Below, piece by piece: positions 50,612 to 63,295 of a stretch of DNA of 64,000 bases. The notes beneath the pieces are model-generated. The model did not search any database and was not told where the DNA came from. It saw nothing but the letters and a program-made list of their open reading frames with translations. Position numbers and translations under genes: made by a program. Every line of letters starts with the position of its first letter. Position 1 is the first letter of the stretch. This DNA is from Liopterus haemorrhoidalis (lineage: Eukaryota; Arthropoda; Insecta; Coleoptera; Dytiscidae), in contig OZ020624.1 of NCBI GenBank assembly GCA_963971575.1, positions 15,469,249 to 15,533,248 of the forward strand. The letters run 5' to 3'.

Positions 50612-53600
50612 ACCACAAAATGGTTTTCCCGCCATAACTCTTTAAATATTTATCCAGTCAAAAATTTGTATTTGGATAAAAGATTTGTCTTCTTATTTCC
50701 AACAACATTTATACTACGTTTTTTACTGTAAAGTTAATAATAAGGGAGTTAACTAAATTTTAACCACAAAATTGTTTTCCCGCCATAACTCTTAAAATAT
50801 TTATCCAATCAAAAAATTGTATTTGGATAAAAGATTTGCCTTCTTATTTCCAACATAATTTATAATACATTTTTTACTGTAAAGTTAATAATAAGGGAGT
50901 TAACTAAACTTTAACCACAAAATTGTTTTCCCGCCATAACTCTTTAAATATTTATCCAGTCAAAAATTTGTATTTAGATAAAAGATTTGTCTTCTTATTT
51001 CCAACAACATTTAGTATACGTTTTTTACTGTAAAGTTAAAAATAAGGGAGTTAACTAAATTTTAACCACAAAATGGTTTTCCCGCCATAACTCTTTAAAT
51101 ATTTATCCAGTCAAAAATTTGTATTTGGATAAAAGATTTGTCTTCTTATTTCCAACAACATTTTCCCTACGTTTTTTACTGTAAAGTTAATAATAAGGGA
51201 GTTAACTAAATTTTAATCACAAAATTGTTTTCCCGCCATAACTCTTAAAATATTTATCCAATCAAAAAATTGTATTTGAATAAAAGATTTGTCTTCTTAT
51301 TTCCAACAACATTTAGTATACGTTTTTTACTGTTAAGTTAATAATAAGGGAGTTAACTAAATTTTAACCACAAAATTGTTTTCCCGCCATAACTCTTAAA
51401 ATATTTATCCAATCAAAAAATTGTATTGGAATAAAAGATTTGTCTTCTTATTTCCAACAACATTTATAATACATTTTTTACTGTAAAGTTAATAATAAGG
51501 GAGTTAACTAAATTTTAACCAAAAAATTGTTTTCCCGCCATAACTCTTTAAATATTTATCCAGTCAAAAATTTGTATTAACATAAAAGATTTGTCTTCTT
51601 ATTTCCAACAACATTTAGTATACGTTTTTTACTGTAAAGTTAATAATAAGGGAGTCAACTAAATTTTAACCACAAAATAGTTTTCCCTCCATAACTCTTA
51701 AAATATTTATCCAATCAAAAAATTGTATTTAGATAAAAGATTTGTCTTCTTATTTCCAACAACATTTATAATACATTTTTTACTGTAAAGTTAATAATAA
51801 GGGAGTTAACTAAATTTTAACCTCAAAATTGTTTTCCCGCCATAACTCTTTAAATATTTATCCAATCAAAAAATTGTATTTGGAAAAAAGATTTGTCTTC
51901 TTATTTCCAACAACATTTATAATACATTTTTTACTGTAAAGTTAATAATAAGGGAGTTAACTAAATTTTAACCAAAAAATTGTTTTCCCGCCATAACTCT
52001 TTAAATATTTATCCAGTCAAAAATTTGTATTGAGATAAAAGATTTGTCTTCTTATTTCCAACAACATTTAGAATGCGTTTTTTACTGTAAAGTTAATAAT
52101 AAGGGAGTTAACTAAATTTTAACCACAAAATTGTTTTCCCGCCATAACTCTTAAAATATTTATCCAATCAAAAAATTGTATTTGAATAAAAGATTTGTCT
52201 TCTTATTTCCAACAACATTTGGTATACGTTTTTTACTGTAAAGTTAATAATAAGGGAGTTAACTAAATTTTAACCACAAAATAGTTTTCCCTCCATAACT
52301 CTTAAAATATTTATCCAATTAAAAAATTGTATTTAGATTAAAGATTTGTCTTCTTATTTCCAACAACATTTATTTTACATTTTTTACTGTAAAGTTAATA
52401 ATAAGGGAGTTAACTAAATTTTAACCACAAAATAGTTTTCCCTCCATAACTCTTAAAATATTTATCCAATCAAAAAATTGTATTTAGATAAAAGATTTGT
52501 CTTCTTATTTCCAACAACATCTATAATACATTTTTTACTGTAAAGTTAATAATAAGGGAGTTAACTAAATTTTAACCACAAAATTGTTTTCCCGCCATAA
52601 CTCTTAAAATATTTATCCAATCAAAAAATTGTAATTGGGTAAAAGATTTGTCTTCTTATTTCCAACAACATTTATAATACATTTTTTACTGTAAAGTTAA
52701 TAATAAGGGAGTTAACGAAATTTTAACCAAAAAATTGTTTTCCCGCCATAACTCTTTAAATATTTATCCAATCAAAAAATTGTATTTGGGTAAAAGATTT
52801 GTCTTCTTATTTCCAACAACATTTATAATACATTTTTTACTGTAAAGTTAATAATAAGGGAGTTAACTAAATTTTAACCAAAAAATTGTTTTCCCGCCAT
52901 AACTCTTTAAATATTTATCCAGTCAAAAATTTGTATTGAGATAAAAGATTTGTCTTCTTATTTCCAACAACATTTACCCTACGTTTTTTACTGTAAAGTT
53001 AATAATAAGGGAGTTAACTAAATTTTAACCACAAAATTGTTTTCCCGCCATAACTCTTAAAATATTTATCCAATCAAAAAATTGTATTTGGATAAAAGAT
53101 TTGCCTTCTTATTTCCAACAACATTTATAATACATTTTTTACTGTAAAGTTAATAATAAGGGAGTTAACTAAACTTTAACCACAAAATTGTTTTCCCGCC
53201 ATAACTCTTTAAATATTTATCCAGTCAAAAATTTGTATTTAGATAAAAGATTTGTCTTCTTATTTCCAACAACATTTAGTATACGTTTTTTACTGTAAAG
53301 TTAAAAATAAGGGAGTTAACTAAATTTTAACCACAAAATGGTTTTCCCGCCATAACTCTTTAAATATTTATCCAGTCAAAAATTTGTATTTGGATAAAAG
53401 ATTTGTTTTCTTATTTCCAACAACATTTACCCTACGTTTTTTACTGTAAAGTTAATAATAAGGGAGTTAACTAAATTTTAACCACAAAATTGTTTTCCCG
53501 CCATAACTCTTAAAATATTTATCCAATCAAAAAATTGTATTTGGATAAAAGATTTGCCTTCTTATTTCCAACAACATTTATAATACATTTTTTACTGTAA

Positions 53601-53933
53601 AGTTAATAATAAGGGAGTTAACTAAACTTTAACCACAAAATTGTTTTCCCGCCATAACTCTTTAAATATTTATCCAGTCAAAAATTTGTATTTAGATAAA
53701 AGATTTGTCTTCTTATTTCCAACAACATTTAGTATACGTTTTTTACTGTAAAGTTAAAAATAAGGGAGTTAACTAAATTTTAACCACAAAATGGTTTTCC
53801 CGCCATAACTCTTTAAATATTTATCCAGTCAAAAATTTGTATTTGGATAAAAGATTTGTCTTCTTATTTCCAACAACATTTTCCCTACGTTTTTTACTGT
53901 AAAGTTAATAATAAGGGAGTTAACTAAATTTTA
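50612..53933 (+). repeat. 3,322-bp HOR unit, copy 1 (22 monomers)
   Basis: The markers TTATACTACG (50709 and 54031), CAACATAATTTATAATAC (50851 and 54173), GAATGCG (52071 and 55393) and CATCTATAATAC (52521 and 55843) are all 3,322 bp apart, exactly 22 x 151. I noticed no difference between the two copies by eye. Confidence 0.9.
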
Positions 53934-56900
53934 ACCACAAAATGGTTTTCCCGCCATAACTCTTTAAATATTTATCCAGTCAAAAATTTGTATTTGGATA
54001 AAAGATTTGTCTTCTTATTTCCAACAACATTTATACTACGTTTTTTACTGTAAAGTTAATAATAAGGGAGTTAACTAAATTTTAACCACAAAATTGTTTT
54101 CCCGCCATAACTCTTAAAATATTTATCCAATCAAAAAATTGTATTTGGATAAAAGATTTGCCTTCTTATTTCCAACATAATTTATAATACATTTTTTACT
54201 GTAAAGTTAATAATAAGGGAGTTAACTAAACTTTAACCACAAAATTGTTTTCCCGCCATAACTCTTTAAATATTTATCCAGTCAAAAATTTGTATTTAGA
54301 TAAAAGATTTGTCTTCTTATTTCCAACAACATTTAGTATACGTTTTTTACTGTAAAGTTAAAAATAAGGGAGTTAACTAAATTTTAACCACAAAATGGTT
54401 TTCCCGCCATAACTCTTTAAATATTTATCCAGTCAAAAATTTGTATTTGGATAAAAGATTTGTCTTCTTATTTCCAACAACATTTTCCCTACGTTTTTTA
54501 CTGTAAAGTTAATAATAAGGGAGTTAACTAAATTTTAATCACAAAATTGTTTTCCCGCCATAACTCTTAAAATATTTATCCAATCAAAAAATTGTATTTG
54601 AATAAAAGATTTGTCTTCTTATTTCCAACAACATTTAGTATACGTTTTTTACTGTTAAGTTAATAATAAGGGAGTTAACTAAATTTTAACCACAAAATTG
54701 TTTTCCCGCCATAACTCTTAAAATATTTATCCAATCAAAAAATTGTATTGGAATAAAAGATTTGTCTTCTTATTTCCAACAACATTTATAATACATTTTT
54801 TACTGTAAAGTTAATAATAAGGGAGTTAACTAAATTTTAACCAAAAAATTGTTTTCCCGCCATAACTCTTTAAATATTTATCCAGTCAAAAATTTGTATT
54901 AACATAAAAGATTTGTCTTCTTATTTCCAACAACATTTAGTATACGTTTTTTACTGTAAAGTTAATAATAAGGGAGTCAACTAAATTTTAACCACAAAAT
55001 AGTTTTCCCTCCATAACTCTTAAAATATTTATCCAATCAAAAAATTGTATTTAGATAAAAGATTTGTCTTCTTATTTCCAACAACATTTATAATACATTT
55101 TTTACTGTAAAGTTAATAATAAGGGAGTTAACTAAATTTTAACCTCAAAATTGTTTTCCCGCCATAACTCTTTAAATATTTATCCAATCAAAAAATTGTA
55201 TTTGGAAAAAAGATTTGTCTTCTTATTTCCAACAACATTTATAATACATTTTTTACTGTAAAGTTAATAATAAGGGAGTTAACTAAATTTTAACCAAAAA
55301 ATTGTTTTCCCGCCATAACTCTTTAAATATTTATCCAGTCAAAAATTTGTATTGAGATAAAAGATTTGTCTTCTTATTTCCAACAACATTTAGAATGCGT
55401 TTTTTACTGTAAAGTTAATAATAAGGGAGTTAACTAAATTTTAACCACAAAATTGTTTTCCCGCCATAACTCTTAAAATATTTATCCAATCAAAAAATTG
55501 TATTTGAATAAAAGATTTGTCTTCTTATTTCCAACAACATTTGGTATACGTTTTTTACTGTAAAGTTAATAATAAGGGAGTTAACTAAATTTTAACCACA
55601 AAATAGTTTTCCCTCCATAACTCTTAAAATATTTATCCAATTAAAAAATTGTATTTAGATTAAAGATTTGTCTTCTTATTTCCAACAACATTTATTTTAC
55701 ATTTTTTACTGTAAAGTTAATAATAAGGGAGTTAACTAAATTTTAACCACAAAATAGTTTTCCCTCCATAACTCTTAAAATATTTATCCAATCAAAAAAT
55801 TGTATTTAGATAAAAGATTTGTCTTCTTATTTCCAACAACATCTATAATACATTTTTTACTGTAAAGTTAATAATAAGGGAGTTAACTAAATTTTAACCA
55901 CAAAATTGTTTTCCCGCCATAACTCTTAAAATATTTATCCAATCAAAAAATTGTAATTGGGTAAAAGATTTGTCTTCTTATTTCCAACAACATTTATAAT
56001 ACATTTTTTACTGTAAAGTTAATAATAAGGGAGTTAACGAAATTTTAACCAAAAAATTGTTTTCCCGCCATAACTCTTTAAATATTTATCCAATCAAAAA
56101 ATTGTATTTGGGTAAAAGATTTGTCTTCTTATTTCCAACAACATTTATAATACATTTTTTACTGTAAAGTTAATAATAAGGGAGTTAACTAAATTTTAAC
56201 CAAAAAATTGTTTTCCCGCCATAACTCTTTAAATATTTATCCAGTCAAAAATTTGTATTGAGATAAAAGATTTGTCTTCTTATTTCCAACAACATTTACC
56301 CTACGTTTTTTACTGTAAAGTTAATAATAAGGGAGTTAACTAAATTTTAACCACAAAATTGTTTTCCCGCCATAACTCTTAAAATATTTATCCAATCAAA
56401 AAATTGTATTTGGATAAAAGATTTGCCTTCTTATTTCCAACAACATTTATAATACATTTTTTACTGTAAAGTTAATAATAAGGGAGTTAACTAAACTTTA
56501 ACCACAAAATTGTTTTCCCGCCATAACTCTTTAAATATTTATCCAGTCAAAAATTTGTATTTAGATAAAAGATTTGTCTTCTTATTTCCAACAACATTTA
56601 GTATACGTTTTTTACTGTAAAGTTAAAAATAAGGGAGTTAACTAAATTTTAACCACAAAATGGTTTTCCCGCCATAACTCTTTAAATATTTATCCAGTCA
56701 AAAATTTGTATTTGGATAAAAGATTTGTTTTCTTATTTCCAACAACATTTACCCTACGTTTTTTACTGTAAAGTTAATAATAAGGGAGTTAACTAAATTT
56801 TAACCACAAAATTGTTTTCCCGCCATAACTCTTAAAATATTTATCCAATCAAAAAATTGTATTTGGATAAAAGATTTGCCTTCTTATTTCCAACAACATT

Positions 56901-57255
56901 TATAATACATTTTTTACTGTAAAGTTAATAATAAGGGAGTTAACTAAACTTTAACCACAAAATTGTTTTCCCGCCATAACTCTTTAAATATTTATCCAGT
57001 CAAAAATTTGTATTTAGATAAAAGATTTGTCTTCTTATTTCCAACAACATTTAGTATACGTTTTTTACTGTAAAGTTAAAAATAAGGGAGTTAACTAAAT
57101 TTTAACCACAAAATGGTTTTCCCGCCATAACTCTTTAAATATTTATCCAGTCAAAAATTTGTATTTGGATAAAAGATTTGTCTTCTTATTTCCAACAACA
57201 TTTTCCCTACGTTTTTTACTGTAAAGTTAATAATAAGGGAGTTAACTAAATTTTA
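53934..57255 (+). repeat. 3,322-bp HOR unit, copy 2
   Basis: Direct tandem copy of the preceding unit. It ends after the ACATTTTCCCTACG monomer, where the next unit starts with ACCACAAAATTG rather than ACCACAAAATGG. Confidence 0.9.
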
Positions 57256-60200
57256 ACCACAAAATTGTTTTCCCGCCATAACTCTTAAAATATTTATCCA
57301 ATCAAAAAATTGTATTTGAATAAAAGATTTGTCTTCTTATTTCCAACTACATTTGGTATACGTTTTTTACTGTAAAGTTAATAATAAGGGAGTTAACTAA
57401 ATTTTAACCACAAAATAGTTTTCCCTCCATAACTCTTAAATTATTTATCCAATCAAAAAATTGTATTTAGATAAAAGATTTGTCTTCTTATTTCCAACAA
57501 CATTTATAATACATTTTTTACTGTTAAGTTAATAATAAGGGAGTTAACTAAATTTTAACCACAAAATAGTTTTCCCGCCATAACTCTTTAAATATATATC
57601 CAGTCAAAAATTTGTATTTGGATAAAAGATTTGTCTTCTTATTTCCAATAACATTTACTTTACGTTTTTTACTGTAAAGTTAATAATAAGGGAGTAAACT
57701 AAATTTTAACCACAAAATAGTTTTCCCTCCATAACTCTTAAAATATTTATCCAATCAAAAAATTGTATTTAGATAAAAGATTTGTCTTCTTATTTCCAAC
57801 AACATTTATAATACATTTTTTACTGTAAAGTTAATAATAAGGGAGTTAACTAAATTTTAACCACAAAATTGTTTTCCCGCCATAACTCTTAAAATATTTA
57901 TCCAATCAAAAAATTGTATTTGGGTAAAAGATTTGTCTTCTTATTTCCAACAACATTTATAATACATTTTTTACTGTAAAGTTAATAATAAGGGAGTTAA
58001 CTAAATTTTAACCAAAAAATTGTTTTCCCGCCATAACTCTTTAAATATTTATCCAGTCAAAAATTTGTATTGAGATAAAAGATTTGTCTTCTTATTTCCA
58101 ACAACATTTAGTATACGTTTTTTACTGTAAAGTTAATAATAAGGGAGTTAACTAAATTTTAACCACAAAATAGTTTTCCCTCCATAACTCTTAAAATATT
58201 TATCCAATCAAAAAATTGTATTTAGATAAAAGATTTGTCTTCTTATTTCCAACAACATTTATAATACATTTTTTACTGTAAAGTTAATAATAAGGGAGTT
58301 AACTAAATTTTAACCTCAAAATTGTTTTCCCGCCATAACTCTTTAAATATTTATCCAATCAAAAAATTGTATTTGGAAAAAAGATTTGTCTTCTTATTTC
58401 CAACAACATTTATAATACATTTTTTACTGTAAAGTTAATAATAAGGGAGTTAACTAAATTTTAACCAAAAAATTGTTTTCCCGCCATAACTCTTAAAATA
58501 TTTATCCAATCAAAAAATTGTATTTGAATAAAAGATTTGTCTTCTTATTTCCAACAACATTTGGTATACGTTTTTTACTGTAAAGTTAATAATAAGGGAG
58601 TTAACTAAATTTTAACCACAAAATAGTTTTCCCTCCATAACTCTTAAAATATTTATCCAATCAAAAAATTGTATTTAGATTAAAGATTTGTCTTCTTATT
58701 TCCAACAACATTTATTTTACATTTTTTACTGTAAAGTTAATAATAAGGGAGTTAACTAAATTTTAACCACAAAATAGTTTTCCCGCCATAACTCTTTAAA
58801 TATATATCCAGTCAAAAATTTGTATTTGGATAAAAGATTTGTCTTCTTATTTCCAATAACATTTACTTTACGTTTTTTACTGTAAAGTTAATAATAAGGG
58901 AGTTAACTAAATTTTAACCACAAAATAGTTTTCCCTCCATAACTCTTAAAATATTTATCCAATCAAAAAATTGTATTTAGATAAAAGATTTGTCTTCTTA
59001 TTTCCAACAACATCTATAATACATTTTTTACTGTAAAGTTAATAATAAGGGAGTTAACTAAATTTTAACCACAAAATTGTTTTCCCGCCATAACTCTTAA
59101 AATATTTATCCAATCAAAAAATTGTAATTGGGTAAAAGATTTGTCTTCTTATTTCCAACAACATTTATAATACATTTTTTACTGTAAAGTTAATAATAAG
59201 GGAGTTAACGAAATTTTAACCAAAAAATTGTTTTCCCGCCATAACTCTTTAAATATTTATCCAATCAAAAAATTGTATTTGGGTAAAAGATTTGTCTTCT
59301 TATTTCCAACAACATTTATAATACATTTTTTACTGTAAAGTTAATAATAAGGGAGTTAACTAAATTTTAACCAAAAAATTGTTTTCCCGCCATAACTCTT
59401 TAAATATTTATCCAGTCAAAAATTTGTATTGAGATAAAAGATTTGTCTTCTTATTTCCAACAACATTTACCGTACGTTTTTTACTGTAAAGTTAATAATA
59501 AGGGAGTTAACTAAATTTTAACCACAAAATTGTTTTCCCGCCATAACTCTTAAAATATTTATCCAATCAAAAAATTGTATTTGGATAAAAGATTTGCCTT
59601 CTTATTTCCAACAACATTTATAATACATTTTTTACTGTAAAGTTAATAATAAGGGAGTTAACTAAACTTTAACCACAAAATTGTTTTCCCGCCATAACTC
59701 TTTAAATATTTATCCAGTCAAAAATTTGTATTTAGATAAAAGATTTGTCTTCTTATTTCCAACAACATTTAGTATACGTTTTTTACTGTAAAGTTAAAAA
59801 TAAGGGAGTTAACTAAATTTTAACCACAAAATGGTTTTCCCGCCATAACTCTTTAAATATTTATCCAGTCAAAAATTTGTATTTGGATAAAAGATTTGTT
59901 TTCTTATTTCCAACAACATTTACCCTACGTTTTTTACTGTAAAGTTAATAATAAGGGAGTTAACTAAATTTTAACCACAAAATTGTTTTCCCGCCATAAC
60001 TCTTAAAATATTTATCCAATCAAAAAATTGTATTTGGATAAAAGATTTGCCTTCTTATTTCCAACAACATTTATAATACATTTTTTACTGTAAAGTTAAT
60101 ATTAAGGGAGTTAACTAAACTTTAACCACAAAATTGTTTTCCCGCCATAACTCTTTAAATATTTATCCAGTCAAAAATTTGTATTTAGATAAAAGATTTG

Positions 60201-60426
60201 TCTTCTTATTTCCAACAACATTTAGTATACGTTTTTTACTGTAAAGTTAAAAATAAGGGAGTTAACTAAATTTTAACCACAAAATGGTTTTCCCGCCATA
60301 ACTCTTTAAATATTTATCCAGTCAAAAATTTGTATTTGGATAAAAGATTTGTCTTCTTATTTCCAACAACATTTTCCCTACGTTTTTTACTGTAAAGTTA
60401 ATAATAAGGGAGTTAACTAAATTTTA
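57256..60426 (+). repeat. 3,171-bp HOR unit (21 monomers)
   Basis: The CCAACTACATTTGG marker (57341 and 60512) and ACATTTTCCCTACG (57201 and 60372) give 3,171 bp, exactly 21 x 151. Compared with the 22-mer units, the first monomers are replaced, one monomer has been removed at the hybrid at 58464, and one TATATATCC monomer (about 58767) has been added. Confidence 0.85.
58464..58614 (+). repeat. Hybrid monomer marking a one-monomer deletion
   Basis: The left end ACCAAAAAATTG belongs to the monomer that normally continues CTCTTTAAAT, CCAGTC, GTATTGAG and AGAATGCG (compare 61636). Here it switches to CTCTTAAAAT, CCAATC and TTTGGTATACG, the right part of the next monomer. The GAATGCG marker is therefore missing from this unit. 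The same hybrid begins at 63900. Confidence 0.85.
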
Positions 60427-63295
60427 ACCACAAAATTGTTTTCCCGCCATAACTCTTAAAATATTTATCCAATCAAAAAATTGTATTTGAATAAAAGATT
60501 TGTCTTCTTATTTCCAACTACATTTGGTATACGTTTTTTACTGTAAAGTTAATAATAAGGGAGTTAACTAAATTTTAACCACAAAATAGTTTTCCCTCCA
60601 TAACTCTTAAATTATTTATCCAATCAAAAAATTGTATTTAGATAAAAGATTTGTCTTCTTATTTCCAACAACATTTATAATACATTTTTTACTGTTAAGT
60701 TAATAATAAGGGAGTTAACTAAATTTTAACCACAAAATAGTTTTCCCGCCATAACTCTTTAAATATATATCCAGTCAAAAATTTGTATTTGGATAAAAGA
60801 TTTGTCTTCTTATTTCCAATAACATTTACTTTACGTTTTTTACTGTAAAGTTAATAATAAGGGAGTAAACTAAATTTTAACCACAAAATAGTTTTCCCTC
60901 CATAACTCTTAAAATATTTATCCAATCAAAAAATTGTATTTAGATAAAAGATTTGTCTTCTTATTTCCAACAACATTTATAATACATTTTTTACTGTAAA
61001 GTTAATAATAAGGGAGTTAACTAAATTTTAACCACAAAATTGTTTTCCCGCCATAACTCTTAAAATATTTATCCAATCAAAAAATTGTATTTGGGTAAAA
61101 GATTTGTCTTCTTATTTCCAACAACATTTATAATACATTTTTTACTGTAAAGTTAATAATAAGGGAGTTAACTAAATTTTAACCAAAAAATTGTTTTCCC
61201 GCCATAACTCTTTAAATATTTATCCAGTCAAAAATTTGTATTGAGATAAAAGATTTGTCTTCTTATTTCCAACAACATTTAGTATACGTTTTTTACTGTA
61301 AAGTTAATAATAAGGGAGTTAACTAAATTTTAACCACAAAATAGTTTTCCCTCCATAACTCTTAAAATATTTATCCAATCAAAAAATTGTATTTAGATAA
61401 AAGATTTGTCTTCTTATTTCCAACAACATTTATAATACATTTTTTACTGTAAAGTTAATAATAAGGGAGTTAACTAAATTTTAACCTCAAAATTGTTTTC
61501 CCGCCATAACTCTTTAAATATTTATCCAATCAAAAAATTGTATTTGGAAAAAAGATTTGTCTTCTTATTTCCAACAACATTTATAATACATTTTTTACTG
61601 TAAAGTTAATAATAAGGGAGTTAACTAAATTTTAACCAAAAAATTGTTTTCCCGCCATAACTCTTTAAATATTTATCCAGTCAAAAATTTGTATTGAGAT
61701 AAAAGATTTGTCTTCTTATTTCCAACAACATTTAGAATGCGTTTTTTACTGTAAAGTTAATAATAAGGGAGTTAACTAAATTTTAACCACAAAATTGTTT
61801 TCCCGCCATAACTCTTAAAATATTTATCCAATCAAAAATTTGTATTTGAATAAAAGATTTGTCTTCTTATTTCCAACAACATTTGGTATACGTTTTTTAC
61901 TGTAAAGTTAATAATAAGGGAGTTAACTAAATTTTAACCACAAAATAGTTTTCCCTCCATAACTCTTAAAATATTTATCCAATCAAAAAATTGTATTTAG
62001 ATTAAAGATTTGTCTTCTTATTTCCAACAACATTTATTTTACATTTTTTACTGTAAAGTTAATAATAAGGGAGTTAACTAAATTTTAACCACAAAATAGT
62101 TTTCCCGCCATAACTCTTTAAATATATATCCAGTCAAAAATTTGTATTTGGATAAAAGATTTGTCTTCTTATTTCCAATAACATTTACTTTACGTTTTTT
62201 ACTGTAAAGTTAATAATAAGGGAGTTAACTAAATTTTAACCACAAAATAGTTTTCCCTCCATAACTCTTAAAATATTTATCCAATCAAAAAATTGTATTT
62301 AGATAAAAGATTTGTCTTCTTATTTCCAACAACATCTATAATACATTTTTTACTGTAAAGTTAATAATAAGGGAGTTAACTAAATTTTAACCACAAAATT
62401 GTTTTCCCGCCATAACTCTTAAAATATTTATCCAATCAAAAAATTGTAATTGGGTAAAAGATTTGTCTTCTTATTTCCAACAACATTTATAATACATTTT
62501 TTACTGTAAAGTTAATAATAAGGGAGTTAACGAAATTTTAACCAAAAAATTGTTTTCCCGCCATAACTCTTTAAATATTTATCCAATCAAAAAATTGTAT
62601 TTGGGTAAAAGATTTGTCTTCTTATTTCCAACAACATTTATAATACATTTTTTACTGTAAAGTTAATAATAAGGGAGTTAACTAAATTTTAACCAAAAAA
62701 TTGTTTTCCCGCCATAACTCTTTAAATATTTATCCAGTCAAAAATTTGTATTGAGATAAAAGATTTGTCTTCTTATTTCCAACAACATTTACCGTACGTT
62801 TTTTACTGTAAAGTTAATAATAAGGGAGTTAACTAAATTTTAACCACAAAATTGTTTTCCCGCCATAACTCTTAAAATATTTATCCAATCAAAAAATTGT
62901 ATTTGGATAAAAGATTTGCCTTCTTATTTCCAACAACATTTATAATACATTTTTTACTGTAAAGTTAATAATAAGGGAGTTAACTAAACTTTAACCACAA
63001 AATTGTTTTCCCGCCATAACTCTTTAAATATTTATCCAGTCAAAAATTTGTATTTAGATAAAAGATTTGTCTTCTTATTTCCAACAACATTTAGTATACG
63101 TTTTTTACTGTAAAGTTAAAAATAAGGGAGTTAACTAAATTTTAACCACAAAATGGTTTTCCCGCCATAACTCTTTAAATATTTATCCAGTCAAAAATTT
63201 GTATTTGGATAAAAGATTTGTTTTCTTATTTCCAACAACATTTACCCTACGTTTTTTACTGTAAAGTTAATAATAAGGGAGTTAACTAAATTTTA
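60427..63295 (+). repeat. Next HOR unit, 19 monomers before fusion
   Basis: It matches the preceding unit but keeps the GAATGCG monomer (61735) lost at 58464, so its later part lies 3,322 bp from the earlier unit (CATCTATAATAC at 59014 and 62336). It is cut after 2,869 bp, exactly 19 monomers, where the GTATTTGGGTAAAAG monomer follows. Confidence 0.8.
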
